NCBI RefSeq assembly: GCF_022095675.1
Contig: NZ_JAHYSG010000005.1
Location: 1-64,000, forward strand
Source: Dactylosporangium sp. AC04546
Lineage (GTDB): Bacteria > Actinomycetota > Actinomycetes > Mycobacteriales > Micromonosporaceae
Reading direction: 5' to 3'
DNA: 64,000 nucleotides
Made by a program: the position numbers and the translations under genes. Shown piece by piece: positions 42,221 through 50,873 of this stretch (position 1 is the stretch's first letter; each line of letters begins with the position of its first letter). Under the pieces are notes generated by a model, which saw only the letters and a list, made by a program, of their open reading frames with translations, had not been told where the DNA came from and searched no databases.

Positions 42221-45200
42221 TCAGAACCTGCCGTCGGCGCGCAGTGCCGCCAGCCACTCGGTGACCAGGGGGAGGTTCCACGCCGCGGCGAGGGCCGCCG
42301 CGTCGTCGGCGTGGCGGGCGGCCATGGCCCGCTCGCCGGCCGCCGCGGCGGCGAGGGCGAGGAACGCGTCGACGGGGCCGAGCGCGCCGCCGGACCCCGC
42401 TGTGGCGGGCCGGCCCGCATAGGGGGCCAGGCGCTCGTACACCTCGGCGGCGAACTGCGGCCGTCGTGCCACGTAGGCGGCGTGCGCGGCGATGGCGAGA
42501 TCGGACGTCGCCGCCCACGACCCGCCGTCGGGGACCCACCCGCTGCGCTCCAGCACCGCGGCGGCCTCGTCGCGGTGCCCGGCCCGGACGAGGACGAGCA
42601 GGTAGACGGCGATGGTGAGCGCCGGCGCCGCCTCGTACATCGTGCGGGCCACCGGGAGGAACTCGCCCGCCCGGCCCTGCCAGATGCGCACGAACAGCGT
42701 GGACAGGGCGAAGTACTCGCGGGCGGGCAGCGCGGTGCGCGCGGACAGGGCGTCCGCCTCGGCGATCAGCTGCTCGGTCTCGGCGAAGCGGCCCTGCATG
42801 GCCCGCCACGGCAGCTCGAGATGGTTGAGGACCAGCAGCGGGTACATCAGGCGCAGCCGCTCGGCGCCGGCCCTCGCCTCGGCGACGTCACGCCACATCT
42901 CGTCGATGCGGCCCGTCTCCATCCCGGCGATCGCGCGGAACGTGAGCAGGTGCGTGCGGGCGGCGTCACCGCCGGAGCGCCCCTCGGTCAGCGCGAGCGC
43001 GTCGTCGACGTCGCGCCACCGCTGCTCGGCGTTGGCGGCCTGCCAGGTGGCGACGAACGCGGTCGCCGCCGCCCAGGCGAGCAGTCGCGGGTCGCCGATC
43101 CGCCGGGCCATGGCGAGCCCCTCCTCGGCGAGGGCGTCGCGTTCGCGGGGCGCGTCGGCGTAGTGCAGCTCGCCCGCGAGGGTCAGCAGGGCCCGGCACC
43201 GCAGGTCGCTGTCGCCGGCCGGCAGCTCCCGCAGCACCCGGCGCAGCGCGGCGACCGCCGGCTGGTCGACCACGCCGCGGTCCCGCACGGTCCACACCGA
43301 GCCGTCGGCCGAACCGACCGCGGCGCGGGCGAGCCGCTCGACGTCGCCGAGCTGTTCGGCCGCACGGCAGGCGTGGGCCAGCGCTTCGAGCTGCGTGTCG
43401 CGGTCACCGATCCAGCGGCTGGCCTCGGCGTGGGCCATCAGCAGGTCGTACCGGTCCGCCGGGCCGCACGAGCGGTCCTGCGCCTGGGCGCTCCGCGCCG
43501 CCGCGAGCAGTGCGGCCGCCTCCTCGTAGCCGTGGATCGAGCGCGCCTGCCGGGCCGCCCGAGCGGCGGTCCGCCACGCGACCCCGGCGTGGGCGGGTCC
43601 GGCCGCGAGCCAGTGCCGGGCCGCCTCGGAGAGCCGCTCGTCGCCGTCGTCGCGCAGTGCGGCCGCGACGGCGGCGTGGCGGCGGGCCCGGCGGGTGGCG
43701 GTCTGCTCGCGGTACACGACATCGCGGACCAGGGCATGCGCGAACCGGAACCGGCCCAGTGCCGCCTCCTCCAGCACGACGCCGTCCGCGAGGGCCGGGT
43801 CGAGGTCGTCGAGCACCGCGTCCGCGTCGTGCGCGGCCGCGGCCGCGAGCAGGTCCACGTCGTACTGCCGGCCGATCACGGCCGCGGTCCGCAGCAGCTC
43901 CTGGGTCGCCTCGGGCAGCCGGGCCACCCGCCGGGCGACGACGTCGGTGACCGCCGCCGGGATGTCCGCGGCGGGGGGCAGGCGCAGCAGCTCCACCAGG
44001 AAGAACGGGTTGCCGTCGGTGCGCTCGTGCAACGACGCCGCTCGCGGCGCGGCCGGCGCCTCGCCGGTCACCGCCCGCGCGAGCTCGACGACGCTGGCGG
44101 CGGACAGGCCCGCCAGGTCGAGCCGCAGCGCGTGCCGCCGGCCCAGCCCGGCCACCACCTCGGCCAGCACGCCCGCCGGTTCCGGACGGGGCCGGCGGGT
44201 CACGACGATGAGCAGCCGCGCGTCGGTGAGGTGGCCGGCGAGGTGGTGCAGCAGGCGCAGCGACGACGCGTCGGCCCACTGCAGGTCGTCGAGCACGACG
44301 AGCAGCGGCTGGCGCTCGGCCGCCGCGGCGAGCAGCCGCGCGACGGCGTCGGAGATCCGGAACCGCTCCGCGTCGACCGACGCTCCGTCCGCGCCGACCC
44401 GCGCCACCGGCGCACGCCGGCCGTGGCCTGCCACGGCGGGCAGCAGGCCCGCCAGCCGGTCCGCGTCGGCACCGGCCAGCTCACGCAGCGCGTCGTCGCC
44501 GAGCACGGCGGACAGGGCGCGCAGCGCGCCCGCCCACGGCCAGAACGGCGGCGCGCCCTCGTCATCGGAGCAACGCCCCACGAGCACGGCGAACCCGTCG
44601 TCGGCCGAGTGCCGGGCAAGCTCGGCGACGAGCCGTGACTTGCCGATGCCGGGCTCGCCGACGAGCGACGCCAGCCGGGTGCGGCCCTCGCGAGCCGGGC
44701 CGAGCAGCTCGATCAGCGCGGCCAGCTCCGCGTCCCGGCCGATGAGCGGCCAGCCGCTCGGGTCCGCGGACACGGCGGTCGGCCCGGCGTCCTGCGCCCC
44801 GTCGCCGGTCGGCGTGACCGCGGCGGACGCGGGCGGGACCGGGGCCGAAGCGGGCGCGGCCCCTTGCCCCGCGCTTCGGGCCACCGTCAGGTCCTGCCGG
44901 AGGACTGCCAGCTCCACGGCCCGCAGCTCCGGCCCCGGGTCCACCCCCAGCTCTTCGCCGAGGGCACCACGGATCGCCTGCAGCGCCTCCAGCGCGTCGG
45001 CCTGCCGGCCCGAGCGGGCGAGGGCGAGCGCGCGCAGCGCCCACAGCCGCTCCCGCAGCGGGTGCCGCTGCGCGAGGGCCGTCAGCTCGGCGGCGACGGT
45101 CGCCTGCTCGGAGAACTCCAGCCGGAGCAGTGCGAGATCCTCGACCGCGACCAGCCGCAGCTCCTCGAGCCGGGCCCGCTCGGCGGCCGCCCCGCCGGCC

Positions 45201-45685
45201 TCCTCGAGCTCGTGGAACGGCGTCCCGCGCCACAGGCCGAGCGCCGCCCGCAGGCGTGTCGCCATGGCGGCCAGGTCCGCCGGGCCGGCATCCGGCGGTA
45301 CCGCCGGAAGCGCCGAACCGTCGGCGACCACCAGCCGGCGGTGCACGTCGTCGACGGCCGCCACGAACCGGGTCACGTCGACGTCGTCGTCGGGCATCCG
45401 CAGCGCATACCCGGGCGGCACGGTCACCAGCACGGACGCCCGCTCGCGCGCCGCTCGCCGCGGCTCGACGACCCGGCGCAGGCCGGAGACGTACCCGTGC
45501 AACGAGCTCAGCGGCGAGGGCGGAGGGTCGTCACCCCAGACGAGATCGATCAGCGCGTCGACGGCGACGGCCCGCGGCCGGTGCAGCACCAGCGCGGCGA
45601 GGATCGCGCGCTGCTTCGGCGTGCCGGCGTCGACCGGAACGCCGTCGTCGAGGACCTCGACCGGTCCCAGGACCGCCACGTGCAC
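42221..45685 (-). CDS. giant BTAD/AAA ATPase transcriptional regulator (SARP-type)
   Basis: Protein of 1154 residues. Residues 1-95 are a winged helix (HVAVLGPVEVLDDG, GTPKQRAILAALVLHRPRAV), 100-255 the BTAD activation domain, about 325-600 an AAA-type ATPase with Walker A GEPGIGKS and Walker B LLVVLDDLQWADAS, and the rest an alpha-helical repeat region. The GTG at 45685 has TATCCT as -10 at 45698-45693 and no ribosome site, so it is probably leaderless. The 11-bp repeats upstream of it, and the matching ones beside the oxidase and hemerythrin genes, argue for self-control and control of these redox genes. Confidence 0.88.
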   Translation of the reverse strand: MHVAVLGPVEVLDDGVPVDAGTPKQRAILAALVLHRPRAVAVDALIDLVWGDDPPPSPLSSLHGYVSGLRRVVEPRRAARERASVLVTVPPGYALRMPDDDVDVTRFVAAVDDVHRRLVVADGSALPAVPPDAGPADLAAMATRLRAALGLWRGTPFHELEEAGGAAAERARLEELRLVAVEDLALLRLEFSEQATVAAELTALAQRHPLRERLWALRALALARSGRQADALEALQAIRGALGEELGVDPGPELRAVELAVLRQDLTVARSAGQGAAPASAPVPPASAAVTPTGDGAQDAGPTAVSADPSGWPLIGRDAELAALIELLGPAREGRTRLASLVGEPGIGKSRLVAELARHSADDGFAVLVGRCSDDEGAPPFWPWAGALRALSAVLGDDALRELAGADADRLAGLLPAVAGHGRRAPVARVGADGASVDAERFRISDAVARLLAAAAERQPLLVVLDDLQWADASSLRLLHHLAGHLTDARLLIVVTRRPRPEPAGVLAEVVAGLGRRHALRLDLAGLSAASVVELARAVTGEAPAAPRAASLHERTDGNPFFLVELLRLPPAADIPAAVTDVVARRVARLPEATQELLRTAAVIGRQYDVDLLAAAAAHDADAVLDDLDPALADGVVLEEAALGRFRFAHALVRDVVYREQTATRRARRHAAVAAALRDDGDERLSEAARHWLAAGPAHAGVAWRTAARAARQARSIHGYEEAAALLAAARSAQAQDRSCGPADRYDLLMAHAEASRWIGDRDTQLEALAHACRAAEQLGDVERLARAAVGSADGSVWTVRDRGVVDQPAVAALRRVLRELPAGDSDLRCRALLTLAGELHYADAPRERDALAEEGLAMARRIGDPRLLAWAAATAFVATWQAANAEQRWRDVDDALALTEGRSGGDAARTHLLTFRAIAGMETGRIDEMWRDVAEARAGAERLRLMYPLLVLNHLELPWRAMQGRFAETEQLIAEADALSARTALPAREYFALSTLFVRIWQGRAGEFLPVARTMYEAAPALTIAVYLLVLVRAGHRDEAAAVLERSGWVPDGGSWAATSDLAIAAHAAYVARRPQFAAEVYERLAPYAGRPATAGSGGALGPVDAFLALAAAAAGERAMAARHADDAAALAAAWNLPLVTEWLAALRADGRF

Positions 45686-45692
45686 TCGTCGA

Positions 45693-45750
45693 GGATACGG
45701 TCGCCAGCCCGCGGAACGATCCTGCAGTCGGCTTCAAGCCGACTCCAAGC
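45693..45750 (-). promoter_or_regulatory. promoter and repeat site of the BTAD regulator gene
   Basis: On the minus strand TATCCT (45698-45693) lies seven bases before the GTG start. Further up, TCAAGC (45734) and CCAAGC (45745) on the plus strand are 11 bases apart, and AGTCGGCTT-C-AAGCCGACT (45726-45744) is a perfect 9-1-9 palindrome. This joins the SARP-like word to a dyad and suggests autoregulation. Confidence 0.6.
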
Positions 45751-45792
45751 GGCCCGGTGTCCGACAATCCGTCCCGACACCCCGGCCCCCGC

Positions 45793-46458
45793 TCAGTCCG
45801 CGTCGGCCTCCGGGATCGGGTCGAACGACGTCCCGTCCGCCGGGCCCACCTCGTGCAACCGCCCGTCCCGCACCAGGTACACGAAATTGTGCCGGGTCCG
45901 CGCGGCGAAGTCGGCCCGCTGCTCGTCGGTCCAGTCGTCGTAGTGGGTCCGGGGGTACTCGGTGCGGTCCGGTTCGGTCAGCAACCGGACCACGTAGACG
46001 GCGTTGGCGCGCACCTCGATGCGCCAGCGGTCGTCGGGCCACTCACCCTCGGCCTCGATGACGCCGTCGACGACGTGGTCGAAGGTGAATCCGTCCAGTG
46101 CGGACGGATACACCCGGCCGGGCACCGGATCGACCCGCTCCCGCGCGACGGTGGCGTCCGGCTGCAGGAACGTGTGCACCAGGTACCCCATCCAGAGATC
46201 GGCGTCGTAGAACTTCTCGTTCTCGTTCCAGGCGATCGCGGTACCGCCGGCGGTCGGCGCCCACTTGCACCAGTACCCGGGCTTGCCCGGGTCCGGATCT
46301 CCGGCGCCCTCGAGCTCGTCGCCGTAGCCGAGAGCGTAGGGGCCGGTGGACCTGGGCTCGTGCCTGGTCTCCGCGAACGCCAGCAGATAGTCGACCTCGT
46401 GCTGGTTCAGCGCAGGAGTGATCGTCACGGTGCCGGTGAACCTGGTCTCGTAACCCAC
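45793..46458 (-). CDS. conserved-type hypothetical protein
   Basis: Protein of 221 residues, soluble. It begins VGYETRFTGTVTITPALNQHEVDYL and has an aromatic/acidic middle (GYWCKWAPTAGGTAIAWNENEKFYDADLWMGYLVHTFL) resembling a family of hypothetical proteins seen in many actinobacteria, whose function is not known to me. The GTG at 46458 has AAGGGGA upstream; the longer frame runs into the terminator region at 46547. It stops 108 bases before the BTAD regulator's start, on the same strand. Confidence 0.7.
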   Translation of the reverse strand: MGYETRFTGTVTITPALNQHEVDYLLAFAETRHEPRSTGPYALGYGDELEGAGDPDPGKPGYWCKWAPTAGGTAIAWNENEKFYDADLWMGYLVHTFLQPDATVARERVDPVPGRVYPSALDGFTFDHVVDGVIEAEGEWPDDRWRIEVRANAVYVVRLLTEPDRTEYPRTHYDDWTDEQRADFAARTRHNFVYLVRDGRLHEVGPADGTSFDPIPEADAD

Positions 46459-46546
46459 GGCGGTCCCCTTCCACGAAACGTCGCCTGTGTATACCAGGGC
46501 GGCGTGCAGGAGGTCAGGAGCGGAGCTGACCATGCCGCCGAACGGG

Positions 46547-46583
46547 CGTCGCCGCCGGCCCACGTGATGGGCCGGCGGCGACG
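46547..46583 (-). terminator. terminator of the ThuA-domain gene, 15-bp perfect stem
   Basis: CGTCGCCGCCGGCCC at 46547-46561 pairs exactly with 46569-46583 around a seven-base loop, starting four bases after the ThuA stop. Confidence 0.85.
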
Positions 46584-46587
46584 CGGG

Positions 46588-48723
46588 TCAGGACCGCTTC
46601 AGCGTGAACATCCAGTCCCGCAGCTGGCGGGCCTGGTGGTCGAGCTCGCCGCGCGCCGCGCTGGTGCCGGCGGTGGGGGAGCCACTGATGGCGATGATGT
46701 TGTTGAGCGACGTGGTCGCGGCGTTGTAGTCCAGCCGCAGGTATGCGGCCTGGGCGTCGTCGAGCAACGCCGTGGCGTCTGCGGCGGACTCGGGCGTCAG
46801 GGTGCCGGCGGCCGCGCTCGCCGTGATCAGCGTGCGGGTCTGCCGGAAGGTCGAGCAGTTCGCCTCGATCTGCCCTGCCGTCCAGTTGATGCCGGCCAGG
46901 AGGATCTGGGTGAACGGATCACGGTAGTACTGCGCCCGGTCGTGGCCGAGGATGAGGGAGAACGCGCGGCCTCCGTCGTACTCCTGGCACCACGCGATCG
47001 GGTGGTCGCCGCCCATGAGCGGCAGCGGGTTGTTCGCGGCGTTGCCGCTGTTGAGGCTGCGCCGGTAGGACTCCTCGTCGAGGCTCAGCAGGGTGTGTAC
47101 CTCGGCCCGCGGGTTGTGGTCGAAGTTGTACAGCTCGTCGATCGTGAGCCAGGACTTCGGCAGGTGCGCGGTGGCCGGGTTCGAGGGGTCCTCGGTGTTG
47201 ACCCGCACGTTGATGCAGCTGCCGCAGGTGCCTTCGCCGTTCTGGCCGCCAGGGTGGTTGGTGAACCATGCCCCGACCAGGTCGCGGTACCAGGACACGT
47301 TGTGGATCGCGTCGGACGCGCCGTGCAGCGCGAGGTATCCGCCGCCGGCCCGGATGTAGTCCTGGAACGCGGCCAACTCACTGGCGTTCAGCGCGTCCGC
47401 GCTCGCCGGGCTGTTGGGGTTCGTCCCGTCCACCGGGGAGGAGAAGATGATGGTCTTGTACTTCGCCAGGTCGGCGCCGGAGGTGAACGGCGTGCTCGTC
47501 AGCGACGCCGGGGCCAGCCTCGAGTCCCAGATGTCGACGTCGAAGCCGTGCTGCTGGCCCCACTGCTCGACGAGCAGGGCGGTGTCCGGGATGTGGTCGT
47601 GCCGGAAGCCCTTGGTCGCCGAGAAGTACAGGACCCGGAACTTGGCGCCGGGGAAGTTCGTCGAGGCCACGAGTCCCGTCACCGCTGGGATCGGGTTGGG
47701 CCCGGCGACGGGCGTGACGGTCATGCCGGTCGCCGGGTCGGCCGGCAGGTTGCCGGCGATCTGGTCCTGCAGCCAGCGGGCGTCGCCGACGAGGGTGTCC
47801 CGGGCCTGGCCGGAGTTCGTCCCGCCCTGCACGGCGGCGACGAACTGGTTGAGCGCCCGCTTCGCCTGGTTGGCGTTGCCCGCCTCGGCCAGGCTCGCCG
47901 CCTCCGCCAGCTTGGTGTGCAGGCCGGCCGCGAGTTCGGCGCTGATCGCGCCGCTGGTGACGAAGCCGCCGATGAGGGTGTCGAGGTCCGCGAACGACGT
48001 GGTCACCACGAACGTCTGGTCGAACCGTGCCGCGTTGCCGGCGGCGTCGCTGGCTACCACGCTGATCGTGTGCGCCCCCGCGGCGAGGGTGGAGGTGGCG
48101 ATGGGCAGCGGGGTCGTCTCGAGCTGATCGATCCACATCTTGTGGATGAAGACACCGCCGGAGCCGGGCGCGGGATCGGTCCGGGTCGGGATCAGCGTCG
48201 CGGTGTGCCCGACGTGCCCGTCGACGATGCCGGGCCAGCTGACCACCGGGGCGACGGTGTCGATCCGGACGGTGATGGTGCGGACGGACTCGGCCGAACC
48301 GTCGCCGCCGATGGCCCGGTACCCGACGGTGGTGGTGCCCTGCTGGTTGATCTGCACCGAGCCGGCGACGGTGGCGGGGTACGGGGCGGTCGCGGACACC
48401 GCGGTCTGGAACGGCGCCGTGTTGCCGAGCCGGTACTCCAGGCGCTGGACACCGTTGGCCGCGTCAGTCGCGGACAGGTTCAGGGTGACCGGGCCTCGGT
48501 AGTAGTTGTTGGTTCCGGTCGGCGTCGCCGGTGTGAGGGTGGCCGGCGCGCTGGTCGGTGCGGCCGATGCCGGGGCGGCGATGACGAACGATGCGACGGA
48601 CACGGACGCGGCCAGCACGAGGGCGGCGACCGGCCGGCGTAACAGGTGTCGGTGGGCGTCTCTGCCCGCTTGTCCGGAGGGGTGTGACGTCCGGTCTCTT
48701 GCGGTCGGCGGTTGGCTGGGCAT
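46588..48723 (-). CDS. secreted ThuA-domain protein with Ig-like N-terminal domain
   Basis: Protein of 711 residues. Signal peptide at 25-54 (HLLRRPVAALVLAASVSVASFVIA, cleavage after ASA). Residues 60-255 are Ig/cadherin-like beta domains (TGTNNYYRGPVTLNLSATD, AAGAHTISVVASDAAGN). A helical segment (265-330) resembles the FIMAH-type repeats seen again at the C terminus (620-705). Residues 345-600 are the ThuA (trehalose-utilisation-like, glutamine-amidotransferase fold) domain: FRVLYFSATKGFRHDHIP, GGGYLALHGASDAI, PIAWCQEYDGGRAFSLILGHD. This class is linked to extracellular sugar metabolism; activity is unproven. ATG follows GGAAGGA. Confidence 0.88.
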   Translation of the reverse strand: MPSQPPTARDRTSHPSGQAGRDAHRHLLRRPVAALVLAASVSVASFVIAAPASAAPTSAPATLTPATPTGTNNYYRGPVTLNLSATDAANGVQRLEYRLGNTAPFQTAVSATAPYPATVAGSVQINQQGTTTVGYRAIGGDGSAESVRTITVRIDTVAPVVSWPGIVDGHVGHTATLIPTRTDPAPGSGGVFIHKMWIDQLETTPLPIATSTLAAGAHTISVVASDAAGNAARFDQTFVVTTSFADLDTLIGGFVTSGAISAELAAGLHTKLAEAASLAEAGNANQAKRALNQFVAAVQGGTNSGQARDTLVGDARWLQDQIAGNLPADPATGMTVTPVAGPNPIPAVTGLVASTNFPGAKFRVLYFSATKGFRHDHIPDTALLVEQWGQQHGFDVDIWDSRLAPASLTSTPFTSGADLAKYKTIIFSSPVDGTNPNSPASADALNASELAAFQDYIRAGGGYLALHGASDAIHNVSWYRDLVGAWFTNHPGGQNGEGTCGSCINVRVNTEDPSNPATAHLPKSWLTIDELYNFDHNPRAEVHTLLSLDEESYRRSLNSGNAANNPLPLMGGDHPIAWCQEYDGGRAFSLILGHDRAQYYRDPFTQILLAGINWTAGQIEANCSTFRQTRTLITASAAAGTLTPESAADATALLDDAQAAYLRLDYNAATTSLNNIIAISGSPTAGTSAARGELDHQARQLRDWMFTLKRS

Positions 48724-49056
48724 GAGTTTCCTTCCAGTTCAAGGACGGGAAGTGGAGGCGAACCTCGATGAGCGAGGCGAGCGTGGGGGTCGGCGGAACC
48801 ACGTCGGGTGGCTCAGGGTGTGGCCGGCCTGCATCACGGCACCTCTCCCCTCTGTCGACAGGGGCAGATCGAGGAACGAGCGTCTCGTTGCGAGGTGCTC
48901 CACGGCGGACGGTATCGCTCGAATAAAAGTTAGGAAAGGTTGAAGTAAACTTCGTTGCGTTTCAGCAAAAGGTCCGGCATTCCGGGCATAAGGAAGGGCT
49001 TGACGCCCATTACTACGCCCGGCGATACTACGTCCTACGTAGTAGGAGGCGATTCT
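48724..49056. other. 333-base intergenic region between divergent ThuA and PadR genes
   Basis: It should hold both promoters. Notable pieces are AACGAG-CGT-CTCGTT (48872-48886, perfect 6-3-6), an AT-richer tract at 48915-48960 with GTTAGGAAAGGTTGAAGTAAACTTC-like bases typical of promoters of secreted actinobacterial hydrolases, and the PadR operator at 49026-49044. No gene is supported here. Confidence 0.55.
49026..49044. promoter_or_regulatory. PadR operator, perfect 8-3-8 palindrome
   Basis: TACTACGT and ACGTAGTA flank CCT, ending just before the AGGAGG ribosome site of the PadR gene. It overlaps where RNA polymerase or the ribosome starts, so binding of the regulator would repress its own operon. 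Confidence 0.75.
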
Positions 49057-49368
49057 GTGGCCCTTTCCGAGTTGGGCAGGTTCTCCGAGCCTGGGCTGCT
49101 GGTGCTGATCAGCCTGGCGGACGGCCCGAAGCACGGCTATGCCATCCAGGAGGACATCGGCACGCTGACCGGTGACCGCCCCGGACCGGGCACGCTGTAC
49201 GGGGCGATCAAGCGCCTGGAGGAGCGTGGGCTCATCGAGGCCCTGGCCGCCCAGGACAGGCGCAAGCCCTACCAGCTCACGCCGGTGGGACGGCAGATGC
49301 TCCAGGCGGAGCTGGAACGCACCAGGTCGATGGCCACGGTGGGGCTGCGCCGCCTGGCGGTGACCTGA
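49057..49368 (+). CDS. PadR family transcriptional regulator
   Basis: Protein of 103 residues. The winged helix is typical: GLLVLISLADGPKHGYAIQED, PGTLYGAIKRLEERGLIEA and YQLTPVGRQML. The GTG at 49057 has a strong AGGAGG. Its TGA shares a base with the next ATG (TGATG), so the membrane partner is translationally coupled; this pairing of PadR with a membrane protein is common. The palindrome at 49026-49044 is its probable operator. Confidence 0.9.
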   Translation: MALSELGRFSEPGLLVLISLADGPKHGYAIQEDIGTLTGDRPGPGTLYGAIKRLEERGLIEALAAQDRRKPYQLTPVGRQMLQAELERTRSMATVGLRRLAVT

Positions 49369-50201
49369 TGCGCCGGCTGCACGCGGCCGTGCTCGCGCTG
49401 TACCCCCGAGCGGTGCGCGAGCGCTACGGCGAGGAGATCGCCGCGCTGCTGGAGCAGTCGCGCACCCCGGTGCGCGACCTCACCGACGTGGCCTGGTCCG
49501 CGCTGACGGACCGAGCGGAACAGTTCGTGACGGCTGACCTGCCCGACGCGCTGCGCCGCACGCCCCGATGGCTGCGGGTCGCCTCCGCCACGGTGCTGGC
49601 GTGCCTGGCCGTGCCGCTGCTGGGGTTCAGCGCGGTGCCGGCAGCCGTTGTCCCTGCCGGGCTCGCCGCCGGCCTGCTGTGCGCCAGGCGGGGCGGCGGA
49701 TTCGGCGCGGCGAGCGTCGTCATCGGCGCCGCGCTGGCGCTGTTCACCGCGCCCCACCTGGTCCAGTTGCTGGCCGGGCGGGTCGACCGCATCGCGGAGG
49801 TCGCGAGCACGGCCGCCTTCGTCGTGGCCGCGGCCGGACTGGCCGCGCTGGTGGTCGCCCTGGTGCGCCGCAACCGGCGCACGGCCGCGCTGACCGCCGC
49901 GGTGATCGGTGCCTTCACGCTGCCTCAGCTCGCGACGACGATGCTGGTGTCGATGAGCGGCGCCGGACCCACGGGCAACCCATGGCTGGCGTACTGGGTC
50001 AGCATGCTGCCGTACCGCGGATGGAGCGAAGCGAGCGGAACAGCGTTCGTGCCCGTCCTGTTCGATGTCCTGATCTGGTATCCGGCGCTGCACACCCTCT
50101 GTCTGTCGTTCCTCCTGGCGTTCTGTTTCCGGGCGACGGTCGCCCCGGGCACGCCCGCTCCCACGCCGACAGGGCACCCGGGCGGCATCGCGGAAGGCTG
50201 A
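49368..50201 (+). CDS. multi-helix membrane protein partnered with PadR
   Basis: Protein of 277 residues. The cytoplasmic N-terminal helix pair (LHAAVLALYPRAVRERYGEEI, then ALLEQSRTPVRDLTD) is the permease-prefix-like element of PadR-linked membrane proteins; six hydrophobic helices follow (about 70-240), and the tail is Pro-rich and soluble. No ATPase motif. It is likely regulated by the upstream PadR and may respond to membrane or cell-wall stress. The family is not known to have a defined function. Confidence 0.75.
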   Translation: MRRLHAAVLALYPRAVRERYGEEIAALLEQSRTPVRDLTDVAWSALTDRAEQFVTADLPDALRRTPRWLRVASATVLACLAVPLLGFSAVPAAVVPAGLAAGLLCARRGGGFGAASVVIGAALALFTAPHLVQLLAGRVDRIAEVASTAAFVVAAAGLAALVVALVRRNRRTAALTAAVIGAFTLPQLATTMLVSMSGAGPTGNPWLAYWVSMLPYRGWSEASGTAFVPVLFDVLIWYPALHTLCLSFLLAFCFRATVAPGTPAPTPTGHPGGIAEG

Positions 50202-50207
50202 CCGGCC

Positions 50208-50873
50208 TCAACGAGCCGGTGGCCGGACCAGACCCGTGCTGTAGGCGACGATGACCAACTGGGCGCGGTCCCGGGCGCCGAGCTTCATGAGGAGCCGGCC
50301 GATGTGAGCCTTCGCCGTGGACAGGCTGACGTGCATGTGCGCGGCGATCTCGGCGTTGGACAGGCCGAGGCCGACCAGGGTCAGCACCTCCCGCTCCCGA
50401 TCGGTGGTGTCGGCCAGGTCGACGGCAGGCTGCCGCGCGGACTCCGGGCGGCGGACGAACTCCTCGATGAGCCGCCGCGTGACGCTCGGTGCGAGCAGGG
50501 ACTCGCCGGAGGCGACGACGCGGATCGCGGTGAGCAGGTCGGCGGGGCGGGTGTCCTTGAGCAGGAATCCGCTGGCGCCGGCCCGGAGTGCGGCGAAGAC
50601 ATACTCGTCGATGTCGAACGTGGTGAGGATGATGACCTTCACCGCGGTCATGTCCGGCCGGGCGCAGAGCTGGCGGGTCGCCTCGATGCCGTCCAGGTCG
50701 GGCATGCGGACGTCCATCAGCACCACGTCGGGCCGTTCACGGATGGCGAGGGCGACCGCGTCGGTGCCGGTGGCGGCCTCGCCGACCGCGGTGAGGTCCG
50801 GTGCGGTGTCGACCAGGACCCGGATGCTGCCGCGGACCAGTGTCTGGTCATCGGCGACCAGCACCCGGATCAT
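50208..50873 (-). CDS. NarL/LuxR-family response regulator
   Basis: Protein of 221 residues. Receiver domain with acidic pocket VADDQ, phosphoacceptor Asp in VVLMDVRMPD and Lys in GFLLKDTRP; C-terminal LuxR helix-turn-helix LTDREREVLTLVGLGLSNAEIAAHMHVSLSTAKAHIGRLL. Its ATG overlaps the kinase stop (ATGA), so the two are one unit. It may act on the divergent ABC genes at 52173. Confidence 0.93.
   Translation of the reverse strand: MIRVLVADDQTLVRGSIRVLVDTAPDLTAVGEAATGTDAVALAIRERPDVVLMDVRMPDLDGIEATRQLCARPDMTAVKVIILTTFDIDEYVFAALRAGASGFLLKDTRPADLLTAIRVVASGESLLAPSVTRRLIEEFVRRPESARQPAVDLADTTDREREVLTLVGLGLSNAEIAAHMHVSLSTAKAHIGRLLMKLGARDRAQLVIVAYSTGLVRPPAR

Noticed and set aside
42311..44638. 775-residue open frame opposite the BTAD regulator
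   Set aside because: Antisense shadow with the same composition problem; the minus frame has clear winged-helix, BTAD and AAA domains.
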